The notes: a model not told the origin generated them from the sequence alone. Positions 35,497 to 48,926 are shown, counted from the stretch's first letter. The stretch: DNA of 64,000 nt from Arcuatula senhousia (GCA_963971305.1 OZ020304.1:22837755-22901754), one strand, 5' to 3'. A program made the numbers and translations.

Positions 35497-36240
35497 TGTC
35501 CAAAAGACATAATGCCCCATCTCGCAACATATTTTCCCCTCAATCACCAAACTATGAAGTTGATAACAAGAGAATAATTTTATGATGATTAAATGATTTA
35601 TAAAGTTTCATTTTCATGATACCATACTTCCTTCATGATGGAAGAGGGGGGTAACTTCCATTATAAAGGAAGGTACATATGTGTGGCCCAAAAGGGTCTA
35701 CTTTTTGGGGTGTTCAATTTGGAAGAGGGTGCAGGTTTCAGATGCAGCATATATGTGCTTCAACCTTTAGGTAAACCTAATAATAACACCCCCTATTTCT
35801 GTGATCAACCAACCATGAAGTTGATGTTGTTTAAGAAGGGGGTCTATCTTAGACTATTGCAGGACTGGATTTGAATTATATGCATATTATTGCAGAATGG
35901 TGAGCAGCGCTTACTGGCCTCATTGATCGTGGTTTTCCATTGTGGTTTTTCTAAATTACCGCTTGTTATCATGTGTGAGCTGTGTCGCATACAATTATTC
36001 CACATCTCATTATTTTCTTGTGGTCATATGCCGATGTTTGCATACATTAAGTTTCTTGATGGTACCACACTTTCTTCATATGGTAAAGTTACTTAAATGG
36101 GTAAACCTATAGGTAAACCTAAGTATAACACACACCCTTTTCTGTTTGTTCATACCCTGATTCATATGTGTATTAAGTTTCATGATGATACCTCTATTCC
36201 TCCATGGTCACCAATGACAAATTCTTAAATACCTAAGCAT
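35497..36240 (+). repeat. Dispersed repeat, head inverted relative to 23.0 kb
   Basis: Head AAGACATAATGCCCCATCTCGCAACAT is the reverse complement of ATGTTGCGAGATGGGGCATTAT at 23027-23048. Later blocks include a repeated CATTAAGTTTCTTGATGGTACCA / TTCATGATGATACC and AAACCTA..AATAACACCCCC / AAACCTAAGTATAACACACACCC, giving a ~350 bp internal duplication. GGCCCAAAAGGGTC is a common mollusc repeat motif. The 79-codon frame is not credible as a gene. Confidence 0.6.
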
Positions 36241-38735
36241 GTGAGAAAATTAACTACAACTTTTATTTAATGTCACATCATAACACACCTGTTGCTAGTT
36301 AAGATCTCAAATTGTCCAATCAGAAACTTGATTTAATCAGAAAGTCACTAGTATTGGATGATACCATAGTATTTTCAAAGGTAGCGCCTGTAAAATTATT
36401 TCTAATATGATTAGTTCGTAGTAAGCGACTCGGCTTACATGGGGAAGGAAATATTATTTAACAACTCTACATTTAGCTTGTAAAAAAGAAAAGACATTTG
36501 TATGTCTGAATATGTAACCATCTAAGATTTTAATGATAGCATCATGCAATCTTCCTTATGATGGCTATTTTTAGTTGATCTTGCTACACACTACAAATGT
36601 AGAATATGCTGAAAAGATCAGTCTGACCTGTAACCATATAGCCTCAAATTACTTTATATCACACTTATATGTACAACAATGTGCAATGTTTAAGAATTTA
36701 CCTCAAAGAGAAGATGCAAGAATAGGTTAAATTCATTATCAAAAAATTATATTTATTCCACTCAATAGAATTGATGTAAACAAACAACAAACATCCTACA
36801 AAATTAACCTACCTTTTAAACACAACAATATCAAACAAGTACAAAATGTTTATATATAACCCTGTTTGTATAATAAATTTCAAAACATCCTCGTTTAATC
36901 CTTATACTACAGCCATTGTCATGTCTATTTCCTTTCCTGATTAACCCCTCTCATGAATAAATCTACCAGCTGTGGGTATGAATTATAAATGATATTGTTT
37001 ATCTATAATGTAAACAATGGAAGCCCGTCATGTAATCACCAATCACGTAATCAATAACATCATCAATATCCTATCTATTTCTCCCCCTGTACAAAGGTTC
37101 AATACCAGTAAGTGTAACTTGACCAGGACAAATCATTTACTGTACTGAATGTTTAAAAACATTTACATGTACATGTATGTTATTTTGTACTTCCTCCTCA
37201 ACGTAAAATAACATGTATAGAAAAAAAATCATTTCATTTTCCTCATTTTTTAACAAGGCTGTACAATGAAAAAAGATAACAGATTTAAGTATAAATTCCT
37301 TTCTAAAATAATTCAAATGTGATTAAAAAAACAACACTTTTTTAGTCGATAAAATCAGATTTGATAAATTTTTGTATGTTTTCAACAAAATAACTTTGAG
37401 AAAATCACTAAGCAACATTTCAACTGTGGCTTTACATCAAAAAGACATTGAACTAAGTCATGCTAAGCTAAACCCCCCCCCCCCCTTGATTAAGAAAACA
37501 GAGAGCAGATGTCAGAATGGCCAAGAAAGGGGAGGAACACTTATATCAGTGCAAATAATGATGCTTAAGCTGTGTACCTAATTTGAAAACAATCCCTTCA
37601 GCCAAACTTAGGAATTTCCCCTTTTTGACCATCAAAACAGCCTTAGTCTGATTGGAAAAGTAGATGACTGACTGAACTCGTCCTCTTCAATCTCTCCTGA
37701 AGAAGCCAAGAAATATATAAGGAAATTGTGAACAGATGGACAGACAGACAAACAAGTAGGGTATAATTTACTGTTTCCTAAATTAAATTTTTGTGTCACA
37801 AGTTGGCTCATGAATATTAATTTTACATGTTTACCTTTTACCAACTTTGAGCCCATACTGCCACATTGATTAGATTTCTCATTTTGTAGCGTACCTGTTC
37901 TTTTCAAAAACTCATAATTGTCTATTTTCCATAAAATTATTATTTTTATGACTTCTTAACCATGCAAAACTCAGCAAAAGCCAAAAGCCCACATATGCAT
38001 AGTACTATAAAACATTCCAAATTTGAAAGTTTGCAAAATAATTGGAGCAAATTCAATCTTTCTCCATAAACTGCAGTTTAACAAGTCCACAAAATACATT
38101 AACTAAACTCCTGAAGTCACTATCACTTCAATCAAAATTAAAAATCGATTTAATTTTGTCTTTCCTATCCCCCATAGATTGTAACGTTCACACAATATAT
38201 CATTTTTACCAGCACATAGTTTTTTCTTTCCATTTCAAGGCATTTGTATACAGCTGAGCCTGTACAATAGAGAAATAGAGTCAAGGTTGCATAACAAACA
38301 CTGTTTAAGAGCAATGTTAAATTAGTAATCAATAGATCTATTTTCACTTATGTTTAATGGTACATTTCAAACAGCCTTGGAAATCTATTGCAAATATTAT
38401 AATTCTTATTTTTTTTTCCAAAATAATGAATCTGTGAACCACTGCTCACTTAGTATATCCCTGCTTACCCCCAAAATTGGGGGAGTTGATTAACAAAAAG
38501 AGGATGTAGATATCTGACAGATTTAATGCTGGTACTTGTGATAAAGGATATAATATTGAAGTCATAAACCTGTAATTACCAAATATCATGTTCCTGCGAT
38601 GAATAGTTGCAGAGAAAACTGTAACAAAAGTTATGTTGAGGATGGAAGGATGGACACAGAGAGGAAAACAAGTTTACCCCAGCATGTATAAAATTGTAAA
38701 ATACATTGTAACAAAATGAGGTTTCAAATTTAAAC
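36241..38735. other. AT-rich intergenic sequence
   Basis: Includes a 13-base C run (37473-37485) and a degraded piece at 38440-38700 (GGATGGACACAGAGAGG, TTACCCC) similar in plan to the 31.8 kb repeat end. No gene supported. Confidence 0.4.
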
Positions 38736-39110
38736 GGCAATAACCACTATAAAATGTTTAAGTGTTTACTTGACATCTTCAACCCTATTAAGCCATTTGA
38801 AAGCTCAATGAGTTGAAGGTTTAGGCATTAAACAGCCTTTTCTATCTACAAGGGTTTTCATTCTATAGGACAAAAAAACATGAAAAAATGCTATTTTTGA
38901 CCATTCAAGGGCCATAACCCCCAAATGGGGTGATCAGACATCTTTGACCCAAAGTGGACTTCTGTAGATCTTCATGAGCTGAAGCTTTAAACAAGCAACA
39001 GTTTCTAATATCTAGTAGGGCAAACATGAAAAAACACTCTTTTTGGCATTTGAAGGACCATAACCCCTACAAGGGTTCACCAGACAACTTTTAAGTTAAC
39101 CTATAAGAAC
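38736..39110 (+). repeat. Two-copy tandem repeat, about 145 bp
   Basis: AGGGCCATAACCCC (38907) and AGGACCATAACCCC (about 39053) end two units that share GAGCTGAAG.TTTA, AACATGAAAAAA..CTNTTTTTG and TCACCAGACA / TGATCAGACA. Confidence 0.65.
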
Positions 39111-39718
39111 ATAAGAGATTTCAATTCTTAAGAGCCAATTATCTTTGTTCCCTATCTGTTTTAAATTCTTAGCTATAAGCCCATATTGATTCTACCATCA
39201 ACCATAACCCTTTACCAGTTTTTGATAAAAGATCACAAAATTTGACTCCCACTAAAAAGTTTACCCACTTCACGATAGTTAACACATCTCATGTACAAGT
39301 ACCATAATTAAAAGTATAGACCCTGTTTTGTGTTTCAGTTGTTAAGCCATTACTTCTTACTTCTCTCAAACTTTACTAAAACTGCTGCTGCTACATGGTT
39401 TTTTTGTTTTTTTTTTGGGGGGGGGATAAAAAATCAAAGGACAACTTTTGTGCATAACACCCTAAGGATCAATCTTATATTAAGTTCCAAAATCTGTTCA
39501 GTAGTTTCAGAGAAGAATATTTCAGAAAAATTTGCCAAACCACAGATGAGGAACGACAGACAACAGATGAAGACGGACGCCAAGTTATGGTTATAGCTCA
39601 CATATTAAACTGGTACTTTTTTGCAAAAACCTCTTCAAAGCATGAAATCAGTTCAAAAGGAAGGCTAAAAATAAACAATTTATCGGTAAGTTGCTGCTTT
39701 TCCCTTTGATCCCATCTG

Positions 39719-39769
39719 CCTGATATTTTTTAGTATCATGGACAGTCCGTGATACAAGAAAATATCAGG
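39719..39769. repeat. Small perfect hairpin
   Basis: CCTGATATTTT..GTATCATGGAC | AGTCCGTGATAC..AAAATATCAGG: near-perfect arms with almost no loop. Confidence 0.8.
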
Positions 39770-39887
39770 TAGGAGCACTTAATAACTGTGACGTCATGCG
39801 ATGAAATTTTGGATAATTTATGATGTCATGTGACGTTATTATACTGAAACCTTGTTAAATGTGTGTATTTTTTAATTCCCGATAAAA

Positions 39888-40013
39888 AGAATATTATATA
39901 CTTTCCTTTTTGATACTATCTTCATCTAGTCTCGTATCAGACTCGTTCTACCCTACTCATCTGATACTCACCTAGATATAGATAGTATCAAAAAGGAAAG
40001 TACATGATATTCT
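39888..40013. repeat. 126-bp palindromic element
   Basis: AGAATATTATATAC, then ACTTTCCTTTTTGATACTATC, pairs exactly with GATAGTATCAAAAAGGAAAGT, then ACATGATATTCT. Pairing continues inward (CTAG..GTATCAGA / TCTGATAC..CTAG). A whole-element palindrome, probably a MITE. Confidence 0.8.
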
Positions 40014-41369
40014 ATATGTATCTCTTGATTGTTAGTTCATCTTAAGTTATCAAATAGTTTGCAATATCAAAATATAATATGTCAACTCAAATCAAATATC
40101 TTACTCAACAAATTTCTAAGGGTAAAAAATGCCCACTTAAATTGATAAAGTCTTACCTTTAGAGTTAATTACTTGAAGGCAACAGACATGATTAAGAACA
40201 ACATTCCATGGGACACAATGCTTCCTGATTCCAATTCTCAAGCTGCAAGAATAAATATAGACCTACGGTACATAAAAAGCTGTGAAACTAGAAATAGCAG
40301 AAATAGGTACAAATCAATATTCAAATATAAATACATATGTATCTGGATTGAAACCTACATGTAAGGCATGCATATATAGATGTAAGTCAGAAAAATTTTC
40401 ACAAAATGTACATGTAAAGTAAATTTGACAAGTTTTTTAATTCAGTAATCTAAAATAAAGCATTGGAATTTTCAGTTTTTACTGAATTGATGTTTATTTT
40501 TTTTTTCAATTAGTGGTATTTATAATTAAACAGTAATACACACATGCACACACCAGTTTATTTGTACCTGTACATAGTCTATGCAGAGAAATCTTAAAAT
40601 TCACAAAAATGAACATGATATTCCCTACAATGTATAGATCTCTCAGTTAATGCATTATTCATAAATAATAGCATACTGTAAAAGTCTTAAATTGAATTTA
40701 ATCGGAACTCATTTACAGGAATATTTCCCAAAGGAATAACAGGCATTAAACATTTAGAAGGCTAACACAGATCAAACTCATAAATTAACTCAATATCGTG
40801 ACTGGTTTTTATTGAAAAATTGATTAATATTTCATAAAAGGATAAAGAGTAAATGAACACGAGACCATAACACATACCGGTACATGTATTTAAACTCAAA
40901 CTGCAAGTCTTGAAATAAATGTTTATAAATAATGATTATTCTAAGCCTATTATTTTAGTGTGTGATTGAGATTGGCAATTTAAGGTACAGATGGGGCAGC
41001 ATCTTTTTTGAGTATCCATCATAATTTTAATCTCATGTTACATGTCACTATTCTTATTGATTCTCTTGGGCTTATTAAACAATAAGGTCAAAAAATTACA
41101 ACAAAAATTTTGAAAAAATATGCCTATTTGCAATTTTCAACAATTTTCCCATATCTTTTAAGGGGAGATAATTTGTAGGGGAAATTTGAAATGAAAAAGA
41201 AATTTTTTTTCTTCACTTTTTCAAAAGTTTTGATGATGAGTTTTTTTACAGTCTTTTAGAAAAATCTATGATACAGGAAATTTGAAGTTTCCCCATTTAT
41301 TCTATACTAAAAGTACTGAAATCATGCATTTTCAAATACAATTCTACAACTAGAAAATGTGTCTATAAG
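40014..41369. other. AT-rich intergenic sequence
   Basis: Around 41080-41300 the text (CCATATCTTTTAAGGGGAGATAA) resembles decayed members of the array to the right. Otherwise nothing identified. Confidence 0.4.
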
Positions 41370-41945
41370 CCACATGATGGCCCTCCTGTCCTTGAAATAT
41401 TATTGACCCCCAATGTGTATTACCTGGGATATTGACCTTTACCAAGAAATGAATCAAAATTGTTCATGCATAAAATAATTTTTAATATAGGTCGCAGTGA
41501 CCTAATTTCTGGTGGGTGGTGCCATCTTACCAAGACTTATCTAGTAGTGAAATATCATTGACCCTTAAAAATGTAGTATCCAAGATATGGACCTGAACCA
41601 AGAACTTTACCAAAGTTGCTCATGCATAAAATATAGGTCACAGTGACTCAATTTCTATTGGTTGGTGTCATGTTACCAAAGACACATCTAGTGTGCCCAT
41701 TGACCCTCAACATATAGTATATGAGACATGAACTCTAACCAAGAATTTAACCAGTCATTTATGCGTAAAGTATAGGTCACAGTGACCTAATATCTAGTAG
41801 GTGGTGTAGCCTTACCCAAGACCCATCTAATGGTGAACCCAAATATCTAGTATCCAAGTAATGGACCTTACAAAATCTTAACCAAAGTCCTTCATGCACA
41901 AAATATAGGTCACAGTGATTTAATTAGCTTAAAATTTTAGAAATC
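41370..41945 (+). repeat. Diverged tandem array, about 140 bp unit, four copies
   Basis: ATAGGTCACAGTGA.. recurs at about 41485, 41634, 41773 and 41906, each preceded by CATGCATAAAATA and followed by TTAATTTCTNGT.GGTGG, CCAAGAC.CATCTAGT and a TCCAAGATATGGACCT block. Strongly diverged, hence old. Confidence 0.75.
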
Positions 41946-42139
41946 AAAAGCATTTTATCATTTCTATGGTTTGCCAGATGTAAGGTATAAACACTTACTT
42001 TGACAATTGAGAAACCACAAGTGCTCCCATAAGGGTCATTTACAACTTTCATTACAATTGAGTGTTGGAGTTGACATATATGTGTTATGGTCTAATTTTC
42101 ATTTACTCATATCCTTTTATAAAATACTTAACTAAGCGA

Positions 42140-43450
42140 TACTGAAATTAAAAGTCTTGGCTCTTGCTTTTATTGTTTGCAATAGTTTTACAATGGGGCA
42201 AGTCTGTGAAAATGGTCTATTTTGATATTCTAAGGGGAATAACGCTTCAAAGTATGGTCCTTAAACTTTAACCCTAATAAGTATTTTGTAGATCTTACAT
42301 TAGTAATAGGCTTAATAATATGCAATTTCAATTTCTCAAGTGTTCAAAGTATTCAGCTTCAGAAGTACAAAATTAGGAAAAATCAAGAAAAAGGCAATAA
42401 CTCTTACATGGGTGCTTAGATCTACTTAAAATTTTCAGTGCAGGTAGATCTTGAGGATCTAAACACTTTTGTTCCCCCATCAGAATTTTGATATCTGTCA
42501 CCATTTTTATTTATTTGTAAAAAACTATAATTTACCTCTACATTCAATTTTAAACAACAGCAGCATGCTTTTTCAACAAATCTAAAATCAAAAGGATAGT
42601 TTTCTACCACACCAGTCGTGGAAATTTGGATAGGAGCGACAGCCCATGACCTGTAAAATTCTGTTTAGTCCTGTAAATTTTTGCAAATTTTGTAACACAA
42701 TCTAAGTAAAATATTCTAAAATCATGGATTTGGTCCTGTATACATTGTATTTCCAAAATCCTAAATTCTATGACTGCAGCACACATGCTAATAAACAACT
42801 ATACAAAGTTTAATTACAATTTAATCTTTAATAGAGTCAGAGGAGATAACGATTTTAATATAAGAAAAAAGCTGAGAAACGGTGAAATTTGACGTTCTAA
42901 GGGGGATGACTCCTAAAACGACAGGTCCTACATCTTTGACCATGATGCATCTGTAGTAGATCTTGGTATGCTTAACAAAACAAAATTTTAATTTCTCAAA
43001 TATGTTTTGTATTTTTCAAGGTATGGCTATTATAAAATAGAATTTCTAGAATTTCATCCAAATTTCATGAAAATATGGGAAATCACAATTTATTTTTTTT
43101 TTGTGATCAAACATTCTGTCATTTAATAGGAAATTGACCAAATTTGGACATAATTGGCTAAAAAATAAAAATAATTTTTTTGAGGGGGTGAAAATATCGG
43201 GGCAGGAGGGAATGAGAATCTAGGATATTTTTTATATTGGCCTATTGAGCTTAAAAAAAATGTAAAATGGGTGATAACTTCTAATTTGTTGGTAGATCTT
43301 CCTTAAAATTTCAGGGCATGTAGATCTTGAGGTGCTGATATTTCTACTCACTGTCAGAATTGTGATACATATGTATCTGTGACTGTTTTTCAGTTATTTG
43401 CAAAAAAACTGCAATTTGCCCCTATGTTTTAATTTTAGCAACAGTATTTT
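42140..43450 (-). repeat. Inverted, diverged copy of the 58.5 kb element core
   Basis: Read on the minus strand it matches the core units at 58.6-60.0 kb: GGTGACAGATATCAAAATTCTGATGG, CCTCAAGATCTACCTG, GAGTTATTGCC, CAAATTGCATAT.ATTAAGC. Two to three units are visible (about 42.2-42.6, 42.85-43.1 and 43.25-43.45 kb). The AGCTCACC end is not seen, so it is truncated or older. Confidence 0.7.
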
Positions 43451-43856
43451 TACCAATCAAATCCAAATGATAGTAATTGTGGAAAACAAAACAAACAATT
43501 TCATAATTAATGAGTCAGTTCGACCTTATTTTTGTAACAGTACAAATGAACAACAACAACAAAACATGTACATCCATTGTTTAATATATTTCCTCAACTT
43601 AACAATCTTCAATGTTTTTATATTGTTTGAATTTAATATTTGATCTTTGGCTTCTTTTTACTTGGAAGTCAAGGACTTCCAACGTATGATAATGATATCC
43701 GAGAAACCCATCTGCATTCCCCCCCACCCCCGAGACTGTATAACCTATTCTATTGTCCATTCGCTCTCCGGTAGAAGTGTGTTTATTTTTTTCATCAACA
43801 AGCTTTCTTATCTATGTTAGTATAACCCCTTATAATTACTTGATTTGTTTATTTAT

Positions 43857-43926
43857 TTTATCCTAAGCGACATCACACGAGAAGTCACAAGATCTATCAA
43901 TTTAAATCATTCTTCGAAACGCAGTC
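43857..43926 (+). repeat. 70-bp unit B, copied at 49419-49488
   Basis: TTTATCCTAAGCGACATCAC .. TTCGAAACGCAGTC matches 49419-49488 with a single A/G difference. The unit heads a relatively GC-rich patch (to about 44030) that ends in a donor-like ATGTAAGT, so it may belong to a first exon; no protein is recognised. Confidence 0.9.
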
Positions 43927-44099
43927 GGCGAGGACAGACGCTCTCCTGTCCTCTCCTTTTCGCGGTACTTTTGAGCACGTGCAAGTCGTTGCCTTGTATT
44001 ACACGGTCTCGGAAATTATCCATTGCTTTTATGTAAGTATATTTTCTTTTTATTTGCATGCTTGTGAGGACATTATGGTCCTTTTGAGAGATTTTATAG

Positions 44100-45760
44100 T
44101 ACGGACATGGGTCCGTTTTGTTAATTTTTAATTTTGAAGCACGGACATGGGTCCGTTTGGTTAACTTTTTAATGATGAAACGGACATGGGTCCGTTTGGT
44201 TAATTTTTTAATGATGAAACGGACATGGGTCCGTTTGGTTAATTTTTTAATGATGAAGCGGACATGGGTCCGTTTGGTTAGTTTTTTAATGATGAAGCGG
44301 ACATGGGTCCGTTTGGTTAACTTTTTAATGATGAAACGGACATGGGTCCGTTTGGTTAATTTTTTAATGATGAAGCGGACATGGGTCCGTTTGGTTAATT
44401 TTTTAATGATGAAGATGACATGGGTCCGTTTGGTTAATTTTTTAATGATGAAGCGGACATTGGTCCGTTTGGTTAATTTTTAATTTTGAAGCACGGACAT
44501 GGGTCCGTTTGGTTAATTTTTAATTTTGAAGTAAAGACATTGGTCCGTTTGGTTAATTTTTAATTTAGAAGCAAAGACATGGGTCTGTTTGGTTAATTTT
44601 TCAATTATAAGGCACGGACATGGGTCCGTTATGTTAATTTTTAATTTTGGAGCACGGACATGGGTCCATTTTGTAAATATTTGATTTTGAAGCCCGGACA
44701 TGGGTCCATTTGGTAAATATTTGATTTTGGAGCCCGGCCATGGGTCCATTTGGTAAATATTTGATTTTGAAGCCCGGACATGGGTCCATTTGGTAAATAT
44801 TTGATTTTGGAGCCCGGACATGGGTCCATTTGGTAAATATTTGATTTTAAAGCCCGGACATGGATCCGTTTTGTTAATTTTTAATTGTGACGCACGGGCA
44901 TGGTCCGTTTGGTTAATTATTTAAATTGAAGCACGGGCATAGTGTCTGTATGATTAATTTTTCATTTTGAAGCACGGGCATGGTGTCCGTTTGGTTAATT
45001 TTTAATTTTATAGCAATATAAATGACCTGGTGTCCGTTTTGTTGATTTTTAATTTTGAAGCAAGGCCAAGGACTTAGTGTTCAGTTGGTAAATTTTTGAT
45101 TTTGAAGTACGAGCAATGGTGTCTGTATGATTAATTTTGATGTACGAGCATGGTGTCTGTATGATTAATTTTGATGTACGAGCATGGTGTCTGTAGGATT
45201 AATTTTTTATTTTGAAGTACGAGCATGGTGTCTGTAGGATTAATTTTTTATTTTGAAGTACGAGCATGGTGTCTGTAGGATTAATTTTTCATTTTGAAGT
45301 ACGAGCATGGTGTCTTTATTTTGAAGTATGAGCATGGTGTCTGTAGGATTATTTTTTTTATTTTGAAGTACGAGCATGGTGTCCGTTTGGTAAATTCAAT
45401 AATTTTGGAGCAAGGACTTGGTGTGTTTTTTGGTGAATTTTTAATTTTGACTAAAGTAAACACATGGTGTCCGTCTTGGTAATTTATAATTTCAGAAGCA
45501 TGGATGGTGTCGTCTGTTTTGTTGATTTTTCCCTTTGAAGTACGAGCATGTTGTCCAGTTGGATGTACGGATGGTGTTGCTCGTTTGGTTCATATTTTGA
45601 TTTTTTAGTACGGACGGTATAATACGTAGCTTGGCAATTTATATTTTGAAGTGCGGATGCTGTCGTCCGTTTGTTTATAGAATTTAAAATCATTTAGCGG
45701 ATAGTGTCGCCTCGGTTGTTGAATTACGTTTCGGAGTATGGACCTCGAAATAAGAGTGGA
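44100..45760 (+). repeat. Minisatellite, 39-41 bp unit, about 40 copies
   Basis: The unit is built on CGGACATGGGTCCGTTTGGTT followed by AATTTTTAAT..GA.GAAG. Sub-blocks change along the array: 39-bp units with ATGATGAAG (44118-44480), 40-41-bp units with TTTTGAAGC or CCCGGACATGGGTCC (44480-44880), then units with ACGAGCATGGTGTCTG (45060-45390), then decayed units. The CGGACATGGGTCCG core is nearly palindromic. Since 39 is a multiple of 3, the first block gives a 121-codon frame, which is not a gene. Confidence 0.95.
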
Positions 45761-48099
45761 TTGTGCCACCGCTGTTTGATATGATTGGGGTTTAACCTGG
45801 TACAATTTTGTTGTATTCTTGTGGTCAGAATGGATGCTGATTTTATCGGTTATATTCTATATGTATATTCTGAAGCGGCTTAAATGTAAAAAAAAAAAAA
45901 TGTTCTCGTCCAGTAATATATCGACTCACGACATGCTTGGATCAATTATGTTTATGTAGTGTATTTTAATTTACTTGTAGATGGTTGAACATCACCTTGG
46001 AAGTGCTTAGCAGTTGGCTCCTTAATGGTTACTTTAGTTGAAGGATCGAAAGGGTAAGATTTAGATGCTGTAGAGCAATGCATATTGTGTTTAGAGAGAA
46101 GGCTTTTTTAAAGTTTGTAATTAATACTTTAGTTTAAGATATTGTTGAACACAATCTAGTTTCATGTACGTTTTCTCATCGCGGGAAAAGATAGAGAGAA
46201 AAAAAACTGGCTCTTTGAGGGACTTTAAGAACTTTTATGTTCTAGCTATAGAAAGTTCATGTTTTTGCGTCGGGGCATTATCTCGTCCCGAATTGTCATG
46301 TATGTCATGTGTGTTGTACAAATTGGAAGTTAAAGTTGAATGTCTAGAATGTTTAAATGATTTAGTAACAGATACTTGTATGTGACATAGGGTCTGCGTT
46401 TTTTATAGGTATATTGAGTTATATATATTAAGTAGCATATTATGTCGTTTTGTAGGCATTGAAAGATTGGAGCCAGTTTCGGTTAACAACACAGGTGTAA
46501 CTATATAACGTCTGCAAGTAATTATAATATTGGGATCTCGAAGGGAGACATCAGTAATTGGAAAATGATTTGGATGATAGGCAGGGACGTAAAAACGTCA
46601 GAGCTATGACTGGAAGACCTAAATTGATGCCTGTTTGTGTCCTTGATGCCGCCTTGGAGGTTCTATAGCTTAGTGCTCGATCATAAAACGATCCATCCGG
46701 AAATTGAGTTCTATAGTAAAGCTTTGCAGGCATATAAACAATTTGAAGCGCATGATGATACTTGTAACTTATTTTAACTTTAAGGACCTTGTTGTATATT
46801 CAGAAATTTCAAGTGCTACGTTTACTCAAAGAATAATTGACTTGAAATAGTTTTCTAATTTCCATTCCAGGGAATCTAATCCTTAGTGGCTTATGTCACG
46901 CGGAATGGGGGTTGGAGAGCTTTTTCTCTGTAATTTCCTTTTGAAAATTTTACATCTATCTCTTTATAGAATGATATATTTATAACATTTTTATTGAAAC
47001 TGATCATGCTAAAATTAGTCAATCAATTGAAGTTGAGATTTTCTTTTGATCCTACTTTTTGTTGACCATGAATTTTTTGTTGAAACTACAGAGGAGAAGT
47101 TCTTCAACCTCCTAATCGATTTTACAAAGCAGAGAATGTTTTGAAAGCTATAATTTTTATGAAGAATAATTTCCTGTGAAAAGTTACAGTATTGGGGGAC
47201 AAACGTTCACATTAATCAATTAAATCATTGTTGAAATTTGGAAACGCTAAGGAAGAAGCCTTTTAGTTAGACCGATTAAAATGTTATTATACAGGCTAAA
47301 TCTTTTGTTATGTTATAATGTGCAGGAAATTCTCGGTGAAATTTCGATTCTGAATGCCGAAAGTTTGCAAATTTATTTTCATAGATAGGGACAAGCCTTT
47401 TCTCAACTTTATTTTGTGGTGGCCATATATTTATTTATAAGTAGGGTTTTGGATTTAGCCTGGGATATCGGTTAATTGCTATCAACGTTTTGGTGATATA
47501 AAACTGGGCTTATTTTCAATATTGCGAATGATAACCCGGGGACAAAAAAAAAAAAAAAAAAAAAAAATATTGACTGATAGTTTTGCCGTTTCCTTTGTCA
47601 GTTTGCACTGTATATTTGTGAATAAAGTTGTTGCATTATTATTTGTTTTATTTTAAAATTGGATTTATGCGTTATAGACTTTTAAAGGGTGAGATGAGGT
47701 TTAAATTAGTGTAAGCAAATTTTTGTTTAGGTCAAAATGATGGTCTACGTTTCATTGAAAGACTCGTTAGTAAAGCTGTGGCTGAAAATGAGAATAAAGG
47801 TGCCACTATCGGGCACAATTTACACATGGTTACTTTATTTCAATCTAATCCTATATTTGTTTGTGATCAAGTTATGGCGCAACATTGATATTTGGTATGT
47901 GGTTGCATTAGAGTTGGTACAGATCAGTTTTTAAAGCATTTCATCGGTATGCCCCTGCAACCACGGTCTACTGATTTTGTGATTTCTTTCTGACTTGGCT
48001 TAATGGTATAGTTTGTTCTCAAGTCTGTTAAACTTGAAGCAGGCATGGTACACCATTGATTTTATGCAATTGCGTTAGCTTCAGTGCAAATTTAGTTTT
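45761..48099. other. Low-repeat interval with possible poly(A) features
   Basis: Contains A24 at 47544-47567 and an AATAAA followed by a GT-rich stretch near 47620-47650. Together with the donor-like site near 44033 these would fit an unannotated plus-strand transcript, but no coding frame supports one. Confidence 0.25.
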
Positions 48100-48720
48100 T
48101 GTCTCACCTGCGACGAATAGCAAGACCTAGGTATTACTTTCCGGCGGTGGTGTCGTAAATTTTTTGTAAGACCTTTTTGGACAATGAAAACTGCTTGAAT
48201 TGCTTGAAAAGTATAATTGCTAGGCATCTGATATTGGGTATACAGACAGTTAAAGTTATGGTCTACGCAACTGTCACAATGCCGTGTGATATTGACCCCA
48301 TTTTCACGCTCCAGTGACTCTGAACTTAGGTCGTTTTTTCAGGCCGTGAACTTTTTTATAAGGTTTTTGTGGACAATGAATTACTTGGTGATATAAAAGC
48401 TAGGAATCTGATATTGAGTAAACAGACAGTTGAGGTTATGGTCTACCATGCCGTGTGACCTTGACCCCATTTTCACGCTCTAGTGACTCGATAACCTTGG
48501 GTCTTTTTTTTTTTTTCAGGCGGAAAACATTTTGAAATAATTTTGTGTACATTGAATGGCTTGAAAAGTATAGATATTGGGTATACAGGCAGGTGATATA
48601 TATATTGCACGGTCTACTGCTGACTTAGGAATTTTTGTATACTGATTTGGCATACTCTTCTGTCCGTTTAACAAATAGCATTGGCGTTTATGACATATCA
48701 TTGATATTTGGTAGGCTGTT
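48100..48720 (-). repeat. Inverted, diverged relative of the 19.7-20.9 kb array
   Basis: Starts with TGTCTCACCTGCGACGAATAGC and GGCGGTGGTG. GCTAGG.ATCTGATATTG.GTA recurs at about 48219 and 48399 (180 bp), with a third partial copy near 48570. GGTCTAC, TTGACCCCATTTTCACG and TGGACAATGAATT are the complement of the 20 kb unit. Confidence 0.75.
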
Positions 48721-48839
48721 TCATAAGCATCAGTACTGGTCTATTCCAGAAAGATATCATCTACATATACGCCCCTACATGGTCTACTGACTATAAGGGT
48801 TCTTGCTCCTTTGGCTATATGTTAATGTTTTTTCTAGTC

Positions 48840-48926
48840 TATTTATGTGAATAGATAATGGTACATTTCATATGTCCCAAAAGGGCCCATTTTTATGGCT
48901 AATAAAGTATCTTCTTCTTCTTCTTA
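48840..48926 (+). repeat. Retroposon 3' tail with (TTC)n
   Basis: Ends AAAAGGGCCCATTTTTATGGCTAATAAAGTATC followed by a TTC microsatellite. This is the typical 3' terminus of a widespread mollusc LINE/SINE; the body upstream is not recognisable. Confidence 0.6.

Noticed and set aside
35635..35874. 79-codon plus-strand frame with rather balanced composition
   Set aside because: Falls inside a dispersed repeat with an internal duplication and mollusc-repeat motif GGCCCAAAAGGGTC.
44118..44483. 121-codon plus-strand frame of nine RTWVRLVNFLMMK-like repeats, and minus-strand repeat frames to 45.8 kb
   Set aside because: Pure translation of a 39-bp minisatellite; frames exist on both strands and break where the unit changes to 40-41 bp.
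44100..45400. CRISPR-like regular spacing of a near-palindromic repeat
   Set aside because: Units are contiguous with no unique spacers, the genome is eukaryotic and there are no cas genes.
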